A DNA stretch of 64,000 nucleotides from Przewalskia tangutica (GCA_029844215.1 JAQGDG010000160.1:62001-126000); one strand, 5' to 3'; positions 22,134-35,129 are shown, counted from the first letter of the stretch. Numbers and translations are program-made. Notes: a model not told the origin generated them from the sequence alone.

Positions 22134-25100
22134 TGTTATACCCGTAGTTCCTGTGGTATGTATGCGAGGACGACGCACGAGAATACGGCGCAAAGATCGA
22201 GCGAAGAAAGAGGCGATTTTTCCACTAAAAGTTTCCGTGTGAAGGAAAAGGTTCGCTACGGAATTGGATTCCCGACGGTATTCGACTTGAATATTAGAGA
22301 ATTATGGAATTTTATTTTCGAAATGGTCACGGCCCACGGAGAAATTTACTGCTGGGGCCCGCTGATTTTGAGATTTTGGCCGCTTGGATATTTTCAAGAC
22401 GAAATATTTTGGATTTAATCGCGACACGTGTCACCCCATGTGGCACCTTTTGGGCCGAAATATGTTTGTGCACAACACCCTGCTAGAGTCGAAACGCTTT
22501 CACTTTCGTAGGGAATTTCCGCTATGTCATTTAGTATTTTTATGATTTTTCCGAGAGACGAACATTTTGGACCAACGAGCACTGCACCTCTCATCAGCGG
22601 GCAGTGGGCGATACGGACGATCAGGCAAAGGGAGATATTTTTGTAGATATTTTGTGTGCAAGTCACTAGGTACACACGGGTGAATCTGGCCCTACACTTG
22701 CCTAACACTGTGTAATCTCGCCATTGGTTGGCTTTCACTGACCTATAAATACCCTCCCTTGGAAGACTAATTCATTCACAAATTGCCTAAGTCTTGAAAG
22801 CTTCTTCCTTCCCTTAGCGTGGTGTCTCGCCGAGAGCCCTCCTCCCCTCGCCGAGTCCCCAGCAGGCCGAGGCAGACACCCCCTCCTCAGGTGCTAGCCA
22901 GGGTACCCCCAGCCTAGTTGCTTTGATAATACCCCTTTGTGGTATAGAAATACTCTCCAAGTATTCATATAATGCCCAAATTACCTTAGCCTTATACCTT
23001 GTCAGATTCTAAGGTTATACCTTTACGAAAGCCCGTAAATACTATTATACTTCCCACCACAAAACCGAAACCCTAGGAAAATCTCCATAGAGTATCAGGT
23101 GTGTTGGTTAGAACTTCTGGGTGGTTTAGAGCGGTCGAGCGCCTGAGTCGAGCTAAACGATTGCCCAGATCGACTTTATACTTGGATAATTACGGGCTTA
23201 TCGAGGTAATTATCTTGTCCCCTATTGTAATTGGATATTACATGTCAGAGGAGTATATAGTCAAGATACTATATATAGATCGAATCAGAATTACATAGAT
23301 CAGACATGAGACTTGGTAGTAGTACCGCGGAGTAGAATTGTACCCGCTAGTGTTAGATGATAACCCCCGTTGGCCAGCCTACTGATAGAGGAGAGATTTA
23401 CGCTGTCATGGTGTGTCACATTTTCTGCAGAAGTTCTACGATGAGACCTAAATGTTAATAAGCCGCCTGTGGCCTTATAGCGACGTATCACGCAGCGCGA
23501 TCTACGTGGCTTGGCGGGTAGCCGACGCTTAAGTACTTGAGCGCTTTGCTATGAGTCGACACTGCCGCGAGGTATGCGAACCTCTTCCTATCTCTAGCAT
23601 GATATGTAAACTATGTAGTACTGCAGAGACGCATACGTGCTAAATGTGTTTGAGTGGTTTAAAACATAAAGTGTTATAACCGCTTTACGAAGTTGGTTAT
23701 AATGTTTTTACGTTAGTAAGAAAATACATGTGGTTTTTAAAAGGTAAATCGATTTGAACTATAATCGCTTGTTATATGATAAGAAAGAACTTGAAGTATT
23801 TTCAAAAGATTTTGAATCATTTTGAAAGAGAAGTAATACTTGGTGTTTGAAAACTTAAGAGTTATACTAGCTTTACGGGAAGTTAGGTATAACGCTTAAG
23901 AATGCTTTATCGATTTCGAAATCGTAACGTATCGACAAACCACCGCAGTTAATAAAAGGAAATGTTTTGAATAATTAAGTATTATGAAAACCAAGAGAAA
24001 CTTCCATCCGCATGTAAGCTAAGATTAGACAAAATGATATTTCCTAGATCACGGTCATTGTAATAAGATTGTTATAAACAAGAATATCCTACTCACACAT
24101 AAGGCTTATGTTTCTCGATTGTTTAAAAGAGAATTATATTCTTAAATGAATAAGACTATGAACTACTAACCTTTCTAAAATAAGAAACGTGAACATTTGA
24201 AATTAGGCAAACTGGACGCTTGGAAAATAATGTTGTTACTTGATTTTACAAAGGTAAGAGTTTTGGGTTTCTTAAAAGCGATCACTCTATTTTATACTAC
24301 GTATCAGGTGACTTATGTGAAAGAAACAGATCTTTTTAAGATTTTAATGTGAAGTACTTGGGGATGATACCAACTTGTTAGTGAAAGTACCTCAGGTGAA
24401 TAACTTGATTGTATTGGTTCGTGATAACCTTGTAATACTTTCTTGTTGCTTTGATAAGTAAACGTGTTAGGATGCTACGGTGTTAGTATCTTGTGATGTT
24501 TGTGTAAAGCGGTTTCGATTGTGCTTATTAACTATCACCGTTATGATAAGATGGTGGCATTCATCTCGAGACGATTCCGGTTGCCGCTCCACGCGGGTAG
24601 ACTCAGCGTCGATGGACCTATGATTCGAGAATACCTCACGCAGTCCCGGCCTACGCGAGCTACGAGAGTTCCGTGTTAGTGCACGCCCTTACGGGCACGC
24701 GTCCACGCGCCACGCGATCGCGGTCCGTGACGACGCCGGAGTACCCTCGACGCTGGGATACCATGCGCCGATGAGATTGGCCTACGCGAGTCGCGGAAGT
24801 TCCAGACTAGACGCGCACATTAGGCATCGCGCAAGTGGCCGCCTTTGATCATGTGACGCCTAGACAGATCTTATGATACGCTTATGACCTTGTTGGTATC
24901 GCTGGTGTTAGTAGCCCGCTATGCCTTCGCATTTACCTATTAGGACACAGCGGACTCGTGTTCACGGTATTCCGTGCCAGATATCATAAACCGCCAGCGA
25001 GGAAGGTATTCCACGCACGATTGATGCCGCGGGCGTGAGACCCATTGTTAAATCGAGTGATGACTGAGGCGCGAGTCCCCGACTTGATACGATCGCTTAT

Positions 25101-25565
25101 TTATGGTGAATCGTAGTTCGTTATCATACATGTCTCCCGCTTGTATAGACTACTATGATTTCATTTACGATTTATTTTTAGTTTCACATACCTCACCGAC
25201 TTGACCTCTTCGGGGCCACGCCGCCAGTCGAGGTACATCGGGCCGCGATCCTAGCTCGTGGTCACATTCAGGAAGCTCCGCCCCGAGGCTTATCACGTAG
25301 TCCCCGCCGTAGTGCGTTTACATTCGTGGTTTCCCGTCCCGCCATCGTGGTCGATCATTCTTGCAGGTCCAGTAATCGCGCGCGTGGTTGGTAAAAAGGA
25401 TTGCCGCTCATTTTGTAAAAGAGTTGATGGTTATATATATGCCAAAGGCAAGTTTTCACGCATTATTGTTTTATATATTTCTTATCTCATGTCGTGGTTT
25501 TATGTTCGACACTCGACAGGTCACTAGGTGCCCGTAGCACCGCCACGCCCGGTTCGGTCGTGACA
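22134..25565 (+). repeat. P2 3' LTR
   Basis: Runs from tgttatacccgtagttcc to cggtcgtgaca, 3.43 kb, collinear with 16605-20092. The GC-rich repeat is at 24560-24840 and the TATA box at 22744-22751. It is 56 bases shorter than its partner, through many small indels. Confidence 0.92.
22744..22751 (+). promoter_or_regulatory. TATA box of P2 3' LTR
   Basis: TATAAATA, 610 bases into the LTR. Confidence 0.68.
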
Positions 25566-26508
25566 ACCGCTCTTGTTGATGTCATGGACATGTCTACACC
25601 GACGCACTCCGGCACGCGTTACGCGTCGGGTTGATTACCCGATATATTGTTATTGTGGTTACATGGACATGTCTACACCGATGCAGACCCGGCACGCGGC
25701 CACGCGGTCGTTGATTACCCGATATATTGTTATTGTGGTTACATGGACATGTCTACACCGAGGTAGAATTCGGGGCATGTGGCGCGTGGTTGATCACCCA
25801 AGATATTATCGTTGATGTCATACGGACGCGTTCACACCGAGGTAGAATTCCGGGCATGCGCCGGGCATTGGTATTATTGTTGCATCATGGACATATCTAC
25901 ACCGATGCAGATTCCGGCACGCGCCACGATGCGAACACGATTGATGTTGTGGCGTGAGACCCATAGTTATATTTGAGTAATGACTTGAGGGCGAGTCCTC
26001 GATCTGGTATGATCGCTTATGTCAGGAATCAGAGTTTGGTTATCATACATGTCTCCCGCTTTATATAGACTAGTATGATTTCATTACGATTTTTACGCTT
26101 CACATACTTGGTACTGATCGACTCCTTCGGGCCGCTCATGCCGCAGTAGAGGTACATCGGCCGTGGATCCCCGCCTTAGGATCACAAAGTCAGATTGGGA
26201 AGCTCCGCTTTCTTGAGGCTTATCTTTGGTATGTGTTCCCGAGTTGTAGGTTCTTGTACATTCTGTGGTATGGCGGGCCCCGCCCCGCCATAGTCGCTGT
26301 AAATCTTAGAGGTCCGTAGTAATCGCTTGTGTGGTTGTAAAGGATTAAACTGCTCGTGTTTTATGATATACCAAGGCAACCGCTTTGGTGGCCTGCTATT
26401 ATTATATCTCATGTTTCATGACTCATGATTTTATTTTCACGGTTTTCTCGATGTCAGATCACCAGGGTGCCCGGATAAGGCACCGAATCGCCCCGAACGG
26501 TCGTTACA
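25566..26508 (+). repeat. P1 5' LTR, segment 3
   Basis: Resumes the P1 LTR after P2 at cttgttgatgtc and ends cggtcgttaca, followed by the primer site. It matches 31255-32213. Confidence 0.92.
25574..25930 (+). repeat. Minisatellite in P1 5' LTR, about 75 bp unit, five copies
   Basis: Each unit carries catggacatgtctacaccga (degenerate in later units), then cggcacgcg or gggcatg, then gttgattacccgatatattg. The inner acatggacatgt is a near palindrome. Equivalent arrays are at 31255-31640 and 58575-58870. Confidence 0.92.
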
Positions 26509-26512
26509 AAAG

Positions 26513-26525
26513 TGGTATCGTGAGC
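26513..26525 (+). other. P1 primer-binding site (initiator Met tRNA)
   Basis: tggtatcgtgagc, four bases after the LTR end. It has a gt insertion or miscall relative to tggtatcagagc. Confidence 0.8.
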
Positions 26526-26704
26526 GCTAATCCTCGAAAGTGTCTCTGCATCGTGTCTAGTAGTCTTGATTATCGGCTGTCGCACCACATCTATAATCGT
26601 GAGGCTATAGGACATTTAGGATTGGTTTCCATTCTTCTCATTCCGAGATCGTGCCTTAGAGTCGTGTTGTAAGTGGGACCCTCCGACGATCTCGCTTTAC
26701 CGCT

Positions 26705-27909
26705 ATGCCTCCGCAGGCAACCAGAGCCCAGAGGGCAAGGCAGCCGAGGGTGCCGCTAGTGAGATACAGAGGAGTACGGTGGCGCAGCCCGCACAAGACC
26801 GAGGTCAGGCTTGACGGCGGGTTTTGACGCCGCCACTTCAAAGAGAGGTTAGAGCCGCAAAGAATGGGCCGCCGAGACCGCAGCACTGAGCCTCCACCCA
26901 CACCGGGCGCGTGGAGACGGGTTACGCGAGATGGCCCGCTTGGCCGCCGTGGTCGCGCTGTGCATGGCGAGAGGCCGGACGCAGCTTCAGCCCAAAGAGA
27001 CGCTGGTGCACCCGAGAGCAGATAGTTTGAGGTCATGGACTTTCCGAGTTGTAGCCCGCCAGAGTTTTATGGGTCGAGGCTCGAGGATGATCCGCAGGAG
27101 TTCATCCGGCAGCTAAATGATCACGCGGGTGATCAAGGCCTCGTAAACCGAAGTCCGTGACCTTTGGTTCGCATCGGCCGCGTGATACCGCAGCCGATTG
27201 GTTTGATTCATGGAGCTTTCCGGGAGAGCATGCACTCAGCAGATGGGATGAGTTTTCGGGCTTTCTCACGCACTTCTTGCCTCCGCAGATGGCGAGGGCA
27301 CGGCCGGCGATTTTTGATGCTAGACAGAGCGCGACGGTCGAGTACAATGTGGAGTTCGACCATCGCCCTAGACGCCCCAAATACGTAGCTAGTATGGAGG
27401 ATCGAGTGCACCGATATGTTACAGGCTCGATGATTACATGTCGAGGCATGTTCGTGAGTAGCTCTTCACCGCACGACATTGCCCGCACGCAGCTCACGCA
27501 CTAGACGCGAGGTACGAGAGGTCGACGAATGACCGATCAGAAGAGGCCGTGACATCGTGGTCTTTTACGACTTTCGAGGCGGACCGCCTCAAAGAAGATA
27601 TTAGTTTTGCACCTCCGCCGGCAGAGTGGTCCTCCACAACCTTCAGAGTATTCGAGCAGTCGTGGCTCCAAGGGTTCGTGTTTCAGGAAGTGGGTGTTGG
27701 CGACGCGGTCACCCCTACCTCGGTGTGGTCGATGTGGTAGACCACATTTCGGAGTGTCGTGGTTCCAGGAGCTTGTTATTTTGGCGACAGCAGGCCATTT
27801 TGCGAGGAACCGCCCAACCAAGGGTAGCACGGATGTTACGACTCACCACGGATCGCTGGTCGGTTCATCGCTTTCTACGCTTATGCGCAGGCAGCGTGCC
27901 TATGATTAG
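26705..27909 (+). pseudogene. gag: P1 gag (gag-only element; frameshifted)
   Basis: Gag would form the particle that carries the RNA. The start at 26705 is chosen because MPP follows it in the same context as P2, P3 and P5. The capsid core is visible in pieces: a PEFYGS-like and DDPQEFIRQL-like stretch at 27055-27115, SVTFGSH-type at 27157, then an AFLTHFLPPQMARAR-type segment near 27260-27310 (seen as GFLTHFLPPQMARAR). The area that should hold the zinc knuckle (about 27770-27825) is degraded; its second cysteine is lost by frameshift. It ends at the tag at 27907-27909, close to the P5 gag end. At least five frame changes. Confidence 0.85.
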
Positions 27910-28652
27910 AGTGGAGCGGTAGCTTCTGGTATATCCTTAACCCTCTAGAGTTTTGGTATGCTTGTTATGATGGTCTCATTATTGTGCTATGTACGAATAA
28001 GCGCCAGGTTAATTGTGAGTTTGAAAACATGTTTAGTCGGGAGTTACGATGGGCATGGTAAGTGTGAACCTTAGACTATGTCACGATCGAGACCTTAGGG
28101 TAAGGTCGTCTTGAGATTAAAGATTCGCTTTATGTTTGACTTTTCTCAGAGGAGTAGTTTACGTGGGATTTATTTGTGTGATAAGTCCGTGGGTAGTGTG
28201 AGATGGAAGTGGTAGCTTTCATGACGTGAATTAGTAAGATTGTTCCGGATCGGGGAACAAGAGTTTGGCGCGTTGGGGTCGGGTTGAGGACCATTTATGG
28301 TCAACCAGAACCCGGTTGGTGGGGTCGCTCGGGTGGTCCCGCCAGTGGTAGGGTCACGAGGATGCTAGGCCCAAGTTTGTATGATCATCGATGAGTTCGT
28401 GGACGCTCGACCGCAGCCGTTCAGAAGGCCGGAATGGCCTTAAGGAAGTTCGAGGTTAGTAAGATGACCAAGTTCGAGGTAGTGACTCCGCAGATTTTCG
28501 AACCAAGTAATGACCAAGTATGGTACGTGACCGAGAGTTCGGAGTGTTCGAGAAGCGGTACAACGAGTAAGGAGGAAGATAACGCGTGTTATTTCGCGCC
28601 GTTCGGCATCGCAACTGTTAGAGGAACTTTATCGTTATTCGACTTGAGAAGG
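27910..28652 (+). other. P1 post-gag non-coding module
   Basis: No domain found in any frame. It is collinear with 60930-61670 in P5 and partly with 40877-41431 in P3. Landmarks: ccctctagag at 27940, a gggtcgggttgagg...ggtcaacc inverted pair at 28276-28314, ggtcccgccagtggtaggg at 28336, and ggaatggccttaagg at 28431. Confidence 0.7.
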
Positions 28653-28685
28653 AACATTCGACGAATGTTTCTAAGGAGGGGAGAA
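28653..28685 (+). other. P1 polypurine tract and upstream hairpin
   Basis: aacattcgacgaatgtt (28653-28669), then aaggaggggagaa (28673-28685). Confidence 0.88.
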
Positions 28686-29361
28686 TGTTATACCCCGTCG
28701 TTGCGTGGTATGTATGTGAGGACGCATTTACGAGAGTACGCAGAAAATTTTGAAAAGAAAGAAAGATGCTGAGTTTTCGACTAAAAGTTTCCTGCTATTT
28801 GTGAAGAAAAAGGTTCGTTAACGGGAATTGGATTCCCAGATTTGGTATTTGGACTTCATAGATTATATTAGAATTTTGAGATTTTATTTTCTGAATGGTC
28901 ACGCTGGGCCCACGAGAAATTTACTGGCTTGTGGGCCCGCTTTGTTTTTGAGATTTCAGAATTGGATATTTTCTAAGACGAAATATTCGGCGACCGGGGC
29001 GACACGTGTCACCCCACGTGGCACCCTCGCCGATTTTACATTTGTGCACAACACCCATTGAGTCGCTTTTCGACTAAACGCTTACAGAATTGCGAAGGAA
29101 AATTCCGGCTATGTCGCTTTGTATTTTTGCGGATTTTTCCGAGAGACTAAACATTTTGGACCAGCGGAGGGTGACATGTGTCACCCTCACAACGAGGCAA
29201 GGGCGCACTTGGCCGATTTGGAGGGCAAGTCAGCTAGATATTCGTGTAGATATTTGAGGGTTTTGGGCGAGTAGGGCTGTGGTGCACTTGGCTTGATCTT
29301 CGCCTTACACTTGCCTTGCACATGGCTTAATCTTGGCCATCGGGTTGGCCTTTGGTTTTGC

Positions 29362-29369
29362 TATAAATA
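29362..29369 (+). promoter_or_regulatory. TATA box of P1 3' LTR
   Basis: TATAAATA, 676 bases into the LTR. Outward transcripts from here would run into the M1 gag in antisense. Confidence 0.68.
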
Positions 29370-31004
29370 CCCCTCCGCAAGACTTATTCATTCACCTCAC
29401 TTTGTCTAAGTCTTGAAATCCTCCTCCTCTAGTAGCCTCGCCCCTAAGCCTCCTCCCTCCTCCTCGTGGCCTTGGCCGAGCGGTCCCCTCATGGTGCTAG
29501 CCGTGGTACCCCCAAGCCTAGTTGTTTTCGTATAATACCCCTTGTTGTGGTATAGAAATAATCCCCTAGTATTGTTATAATGCCCAAAATACCTTAGCCT
29601 TGTGCCTTGTAGTATTCCAAAGATACCTCTTTACGTAGAGTCCTAAATACTACCTTTTGTCCTTTTAGTCTCAAACCGAAACCCTAAGGAAATCTTCATA
29701 GTTGGTCAAGTATTTGAGTAGGTTGGTTAGAACTTCTGGGTTGTTTGGAGTGGTTTGAGCGCTGAGTGAGCTAAACCTTGCTCAGACCGACATTATAACT
29801 TGATAATTTTGGGCTTATCGAGGTAATTATCTTGTCCTCTATTGTAATTGGAAATTACATGTTTGTTAGAATATATAGTCAAGTATACTATATACGGAGC
29901 TACTTAGTATTCGCAATGTCTTTTGACTTAAGCTCAAGAATAAAGAATCGAATCGAATCAGATTTACATAGGATCAGACAAGAGACTTGTGTAGAATTGT
30001 ACACGTCCCGTTAGACGTAAACCCCCGTCGCTTGGTAGCGCCTCGTTAGAGGAGGAGATTTACGCTGTCATGTGAGGTGTCGAATTTTCTATAGAAAGAT
30101 AGAAACTTATATTTTGGGGTTAATAGACGCCAGACCTTTATAGGTGAAAGTACTAAGAGTAGCGATTCTACCGAGGAGTGGAAAGGGCTAGCAAGTTGTA
30201 GTACTTGGAGCATTTTGCTTATCGTCGATAAATCGTCGCGAGGTATGTGAACCTCTTCCTATCTTTTCTAGCATGATTGTCGTGAACTATGTAGTACGGT
30301 AGACGCATGTGCTAAGTGATTTGGTTGGTTTAAAACATAGGTGTTATAATAGCTTTACGGGAAGTTAGTTATAACGACCTTATGTAAGTGAAAATTGTTT
30401 ACAAATGTTAGAAGTTAAGAGACTTGATCTTATAAGATAAGAGACTTAACTTATTTGTTTTAATGTGGATGTTTGTGTGAAACCTCATTCGTGAGTAATG
30501 AGTACTTGGTTTTTAAAGGGATAATGTTTTACTGATTTCGGGAATCGTAACGTGTATCGGCAGCACCACCGCAAATAATAAAGGAAAATATATTGAATAA
30601 TGACGTGTTGTATTAAAACCAAGAGAAACCTCCATCTGCATAGAAACTAAGATGAGACAAAATGATATTACATTTTCTAGATCATGGCTGCTGTAATAAG
30701 AATGTTGTAAACAAGAATAACCTACTCTCACGTGAGACATATATTACTCAATTGTTCTAAAAAGGAATCAAGTGATTAAGTTTGGGAACTATGAAACCAT
30801 TTGAAAATGAGAAGCTTGAGTAATCAAACTAGGCAAACCGGAACTTAGGAAAAGAATGTTGTTACTTGATTTTGAAAAGGAACGTGGGTTGGTCATTCTA
30901 ATACTACGTATCGTGACTTTTATAAGTAATGGATCTCTTTTAAAAGAACTTAACGATGTAGTACTTTGGGGTTAAAACCCGACTTTGGTATAAATGGAAG
31001 TACT

Positions 31005-31125
31005 TTGAGTTGTGAAACTCGCCATGCTTGTTGTGAAACTTGCCTATGCTTGTTGTGAAACTTGCCATGCTTGTTGTGTGAAACTTGCCTATGCTTGTTG
31101 TTGTGAAACTTGCCATGCTTGTGAT
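31005..31125 (+). repeat. Short tandem repeat, about 22-24 bp unit, P1 3' LTR
   Basis: Five copies of gtgaaacttgcc(tat)gcttg. Several units lack tat, unlike the paired array at 16346-16475. Confidence 0.9.
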
Positions 31126-31254
31126 GATAGCCTTGTTGCATGTGTGGTATTTCTGTGTTACCGCGTCTCGATAGAGGCCGGTCGACTTGTCGAGAACTTA
31201 CTGGACGCACGGGCGGTGATGGAGAATTCCACGTATGTTTCCATTTTGATTATC

Positions 31255-31640
31255 GCCTTGTTGTTGATGTCACATGGACATGTCTACACCGACGCAGACC
31301 GGCACGCGTTACGCGCCACGCCGGGTTGATTACCCGATATATTGTTATTGTGGTTACATGGACATGTCTACACCGACGCAGACTCCGGCACGCGCCACGC
31401 GGTCGGGTTGATTACCCGATATATTGTTATTGTGGTTACATGGACATGTCTACACCGAGGTAGAATTCCGGGGCACGTGGCTACGCGTGGTTGATCACCC
31501 AAGATATTATTGTTGATGTCACATCGACGCGTCTACACCGAGGTAGAATTCCGGCACGCGGGCCACGGGCATTGGTATTATTGTTGCATCATGGACATAT
31601 CTACACCGATGCAGAATCCGGCACGCGCCACGATGCGAAC
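31255..31640 (+). repeat. Minisatellite in P1 3' LTR, about 75 bp unit, five copies
   Basis: Copies begin at about 31272, 31358, 31438, 31521 and 31589 with catggacatgtctacacc or the cgacgcgtctacacc variant. Order of variants equals that of the 5' LTR. Confidence 0.92.
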
Positions 31641-32213
31641 ATGATTGATGCTGGGCGTGAGACCCATAGTTATATTTGAGTAATGACTGAGGCGCGAGTC
31701 CCCGATCGGGTATGATCGCTTATGTTGGAATCGTAGTTTGGTTATCATACACGTCTCCCGCTTTATATAGACTAGTATGATTTCATTACGATTTTTACGC
31801 CACATACTTGGTACCGTTGCATCGACCTCCTCGGGCCGCTCATGCCGCAGTGAGGTACATCGGCCGTGGATCCCCGCCTAGGATCACAAAGGCAGATTGG
31901 AAGCTCCGCTTTTCTGAGGCTTATCTTCTCGTATGTGTTCCCCGAGTTGTAGGTTCTGTACATTCGTGGTATGGCGGCCCGTCCGCCATAGTCGCTAAAT
32001 CTTGCAGAGGTCCTGTAGATCGCCAAGTGTGGTTGTAAAGGATTAAACTGCTCGTGTTTTATGTATATACCGAAGGCAACCGCTTTGGTTGGCTCGCTTA
32101 TTATTATATCTCATGTTTCATGACTCATGATTTTATTTTTCCACGTTTTCTCGATGTTGTATCACTAGGGTGCCCGATAAGGCACCAAAGAACGCCCCGA
32201 ACGGGTCGTTACA

Positions 32214-32218
32214 ATAGC
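32214..32218. repeat. P1 target-site duplication, right copy (atagc)
   Basis: Identical to 4489-4493. Confidence 0.92.
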
Positions 32219-32885
32219 GATGCACCGCCCTCCATCTCGCTACAAGGTCGCGGGACATATCGAGCCAAAGAATCAAACTCGACATCAGACTCCTCACCGC
32301 GCGCCCTCCTCGCCTCAAAGAACAAGAATCTATCACCGTGCCCTCTCATCCGCGAGGCAAGAAGTGTGTGAGAAAAGCCTCAAAACTCATCCCATACACG
32401 GAGGTGCATGCTCTCCCGAAAGCTCCTACGATCAAACCAATCGATCGCGGTATCACGCACCGATGCGAACCGAATGTCACAGACTCGCCTCAAGCCACGA
32501 TCACCCGCGATAATCCTTCTGCAATGACGGATGAACTCGCGGATCATCCTCCCGCCACCAGTAAAACTCGCGCTACAACTAAGGAAATCCCGTAGTCTCA
32601 AACTATTCGCCTCGGGTGCACTACGGTGCGATCGAGCCGAGCTGGAACCGCCGCATCCAGCTCTCTCTCAGACGGGCCACAACTCTAGCCAATAGTCGGG
32701 CCATCTCCTTGTACTCCTAACCTCCGCCCAGTGCCGCGGGATGCGAGGTGGGTACCGCGGTTCGCTGGGCCGGGCGGCGCCATAGAACTCGCCGCCTCGT
32801 ATAGACGGGCCCGAGCCTCGTGACTGGGTGTCTCGCTAGCAGCCTCCTACGCCTTGCTCTTCGCCCGGTTGCTTACGCGAGGCAT
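32214..32885 (-). pseudogene. gag: M1 gag, N-terminal part and capsid core (interrupted by P1)
   Basis: First half of gag on the minus strand. It starts with ATG at 32885-32883 (MPRVSNRAKS), the same position relative to the primer site as in the other elements. The basic N-terminus is followed by the retrotrans_gag core: EFIRHCRRII at about 32540, a VTD-type IRFASVRDTAIDWF stretch near 32450, RESMHLRVWDEF near 32390 and an LARYVP stretch at about 32265. It stops at the P1 insertion and resumes at 4493. Several frame changes. Confidence 0.88.
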
Positions 32886-33074
32886 AATCAGCATAGAAAG
32901 GAATACGTTAGAGGGTCCAACCTATAACACAACTCTAAAGCACGATCTCGTAATGAAGAATGGAAACCAATCCTAAATATCCTATAGCCTCCTCGATTAT
33001 CAGTGTGGTGCACAACACACCGATAATCAAGACTTACTAGATACACGGTCAGAGACACTTTCCGAGGATTAACT

Positions 33075-33086
33075 GCTCTGATACCA
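33075..33086 (-). other. M1 primer-binding site (initiator Met tRNA)
   Basis: Exact tggtatcagagc on the minus strand, four bases after the LTR end at 33091. One of only two unaltered primer sites in the window. Confidence 0.9.
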
Positions 33087-33689
33087 CTTTTGTCACGACC
33101 CATTCCGGGGCCCGTAACTGGTGCCTTACCGGGGCACCCAAGTAGTCATACATCAGAGTAATCAGCGGAAATATAAAACGAGACATGAAACAGCTTTATA
33201 AAATAAGACATACGCTTTATGTGAACAAACGTCGCTTTCTGCATATATATATAAACAAGGTTTAGCGCTACATCCGACATCGCATAACATGACTACGCAC
33301 TTAAGGAAAAATACAACTATGGCGGACAGGCCCGCCATACCTCGATCAGACGAAACTATCTACAACAGGAGATCATACCAAAGAGTAGAGCCTCCAAGAG
33401 ATGGAGCTCCCGACACCAACGTAGATCCTAAGGATGCAGATCTAGCACCGCTTGCCCTTACCGCGGCATGAACGCACTTCGGGCGAGGTCAAGATAACAG
33501 TACCAAGTATGTGAAACTATAAAGAATCAAATGAAATCAAAGTATTTAAAACCTTTTCACAAATACAATCAGCCAATTGCACATAGTGCCACATCACAAA
33601 CAACAAAAGAATAGGAAAATCAGAATGTCTATTCTAGGCCGCGAATGATCAAGCAAGGCCAATCGCCCATAGTATCATTCTCGCGTGCC

Positions 33690-33915
33690 TAGTCCCGACT
33701 TCCGCAGCCCGCATAGTCACACACGCACTCCGCATGAGGTATTCTCGCGACGGGGCAGCTAACCCCAAGATCCGCCTAGGCTCCCGCAGCCCGCATAGCC
33801 TCAAAAGACCGCATAGTCTCAACAGACCGCATAGGAATCCCCGATCAGCTAAACACCCGAATGATCAATCTCGAGCATACCGCTCCGCATAGTCTCACAG
33901 ACCGCATAGGCCGTA
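33690..33915 (-). repeat. Degenerate repeat around ccgcatag in M1 5' LTR
   Basis: ccgcatag(t/g) recurs about nine times, spaced 15-50 bases, often as agaccgcatag. Related gcgggt/atgcgg words recur in the solo LTR and LTR E. Confidence 0.75.
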
Positions 33916-34282
33916 TAGACCAAGATCAAGCGGGCAAGCCCTGTGATAACAAATCGGGGTAGGTGATACAATAACAAGACAAAGACTTATCGGTTAGCAA
34001 CGTAAGCACAAAGAAGAATGACCCTTACACAAGATTTCAAGACACTAACCTGTAGCATCATAATATGTCTACTTATCACACAAATCTTACTACACTTAAC
34101 AGAAATCAATACAAGGCTTTTATAAACAAACAAGTAAACAGTTCCTTTTTATCTTTCTTAAGTTGTTATACCTAACTTCCAAAAAGCTAGTATAACTCTT
34201 AAGCTTTTGTTTTAAAAACCAAATATTTATCTTCTGTTAAAAATGATTCAGTATTCTTTTGAAATGCTTCCAGTTCTTTGTT

Positions 34283-34395
34283 ATTCAGGCTTAAGCCGTG
34301 AGGCATTGCCGTAAGTATTATTCAGGCTTAAGCCGTGAGGCATTGCCATAAGTATTATTCAGGCTTAAGTCAAAGACATTGCCGTAGTTATTATT
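34283..34395 (-). repeat. Tandem repeat, about 38 bp unit, three copies, M1 5' LTR
   Basis: Copies of ttcaggcttaagccgtgagg followed by cattgccgtaagtatta; the third copy has aagtcaaagacattgcc instead. Confidence 0.92.
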
Positions 34396-35129
34396 CATTT
34401 AACACATGTTCGTATACCGTACTATATATTTTGTAAAATATCGTGCTTTAGGAAGAATCACATACCTTCTCAAATAAAACCACCGCCAAGTCAATATGTC
34501 GCCGCAGAGTCACCTATAATAGTCACGCACATCTATCAAGGACTACTCAAGGTCATTCTAAACAGAGGGTTCACAATTCTACGGAAAGTCGGGCAGCACT
34601 TCCTACCCTGAGCTATATAAGTCTCATCAGAAAACAAATTCTATATAAGCATAGTTTAATTATTCTTCTTTAAACCCTTCTATCGTGATAATAGTTCAAT
34701 TCTATTCTGCAATATTCTTCTAAGTATTTATACTTATTCTTATACTACTACAAGAAGTCTTCGCTAATTCACAAGAGGGTTAGGCTTAGTTACCTCGGTA
34801 AGCCCAATAATATCAGAGATAAAGGCGCGCCAGAGCAAGGTGTAGCACCTAAGTTGTACGCCCAGAGTCTAAGAAACCTTAGAAGTTCTTCACAACTTCT
34901 ACAAAGGACTAAGGATTTGGGCTAGGTATTTTGGGCATTATAACAATACTAGAAGACAACTTTTCTACCAAGGGGGTAGATTTCGGCTAGGCTAGGGGGG
35001 GGGTAGGCCCTCGGCCAAACTCACTCAAAAGGGGGGGGGAGGTGTTGGACGAAAGGCTAAGGGAGAGGAGAGGATTTTTAGACTTGGAGGATAACTTTGT
35101 GGATGAAGAACTCTTCATCTTTAAGGGGG

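Larger units (their letters stand above)
16605..25565 (+). mobile_element. P2: pol-deleted LTR retrotransposon nested in P1 5' LTR
   Basis: An 8.96 kb element: LTRs 16605-20092 and 22134-25565 around a 2.04 kb internal region. Flanks are atcgc (16600-16604) and accgc (25566-25570), a five-base duplication with one mismatch. Removing P2 restores the P1 LTR reading gattatcg-cttgttgatgtc, as seen uninterrupted at 31248 and 58571. It shares gag truncation and integrase remnant with M2, so the two are one subfamily. Confidence 0.92.
4494..32213 (+). mobile_element. P1: gag-only (TR-GAG-like) LTR retrotransposon carrying two nested elements
   Basis: Once M2 and P2 are removed, P1 is about 9.2 kb. 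The 5' LTR comes in three pieces (4494-5947, 15479-16604, 25566-26508; about 3.5 kb in sum). An initiator-Met primer site, a 2.18 kb internal region with gag only, a polypurine tract and a 3.53 kb 3' LTR (28686-32213) follow. The exact atagc duplication proves a single insertion, here into M1 gag. No protease, RT or integrase is visible, so it would depend on enzymes from another element. P5 is a close relative with the same plan. Confidence 0.92.
28686..32213 (+). repeat. P1 3' LTR (uninterrupted)
   Basis: 3.53 kb, from tgttataccccgtcgttg to acgggtcgttaca, followed by the atagc duplication. It serves as the intact reference that shows where M2 and P2 entered the 5' copy. Confidence 0.93.

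Noticed and set aside
25566..25640. A second LTR end at 25565 without a primer site, suggesting a solo LTR
   Set aside because: The polypurine tract before 22134 shows that 22134-25565 is the 3' LTR of P2, and the host P1 LTR resumes directly after it.
26680..27910. A host zinc-knuckle gene
   Set aside because: The zinc knuckle follows a retrotransposon capsid core between a primer site and a polypurine tract, so it is gag.
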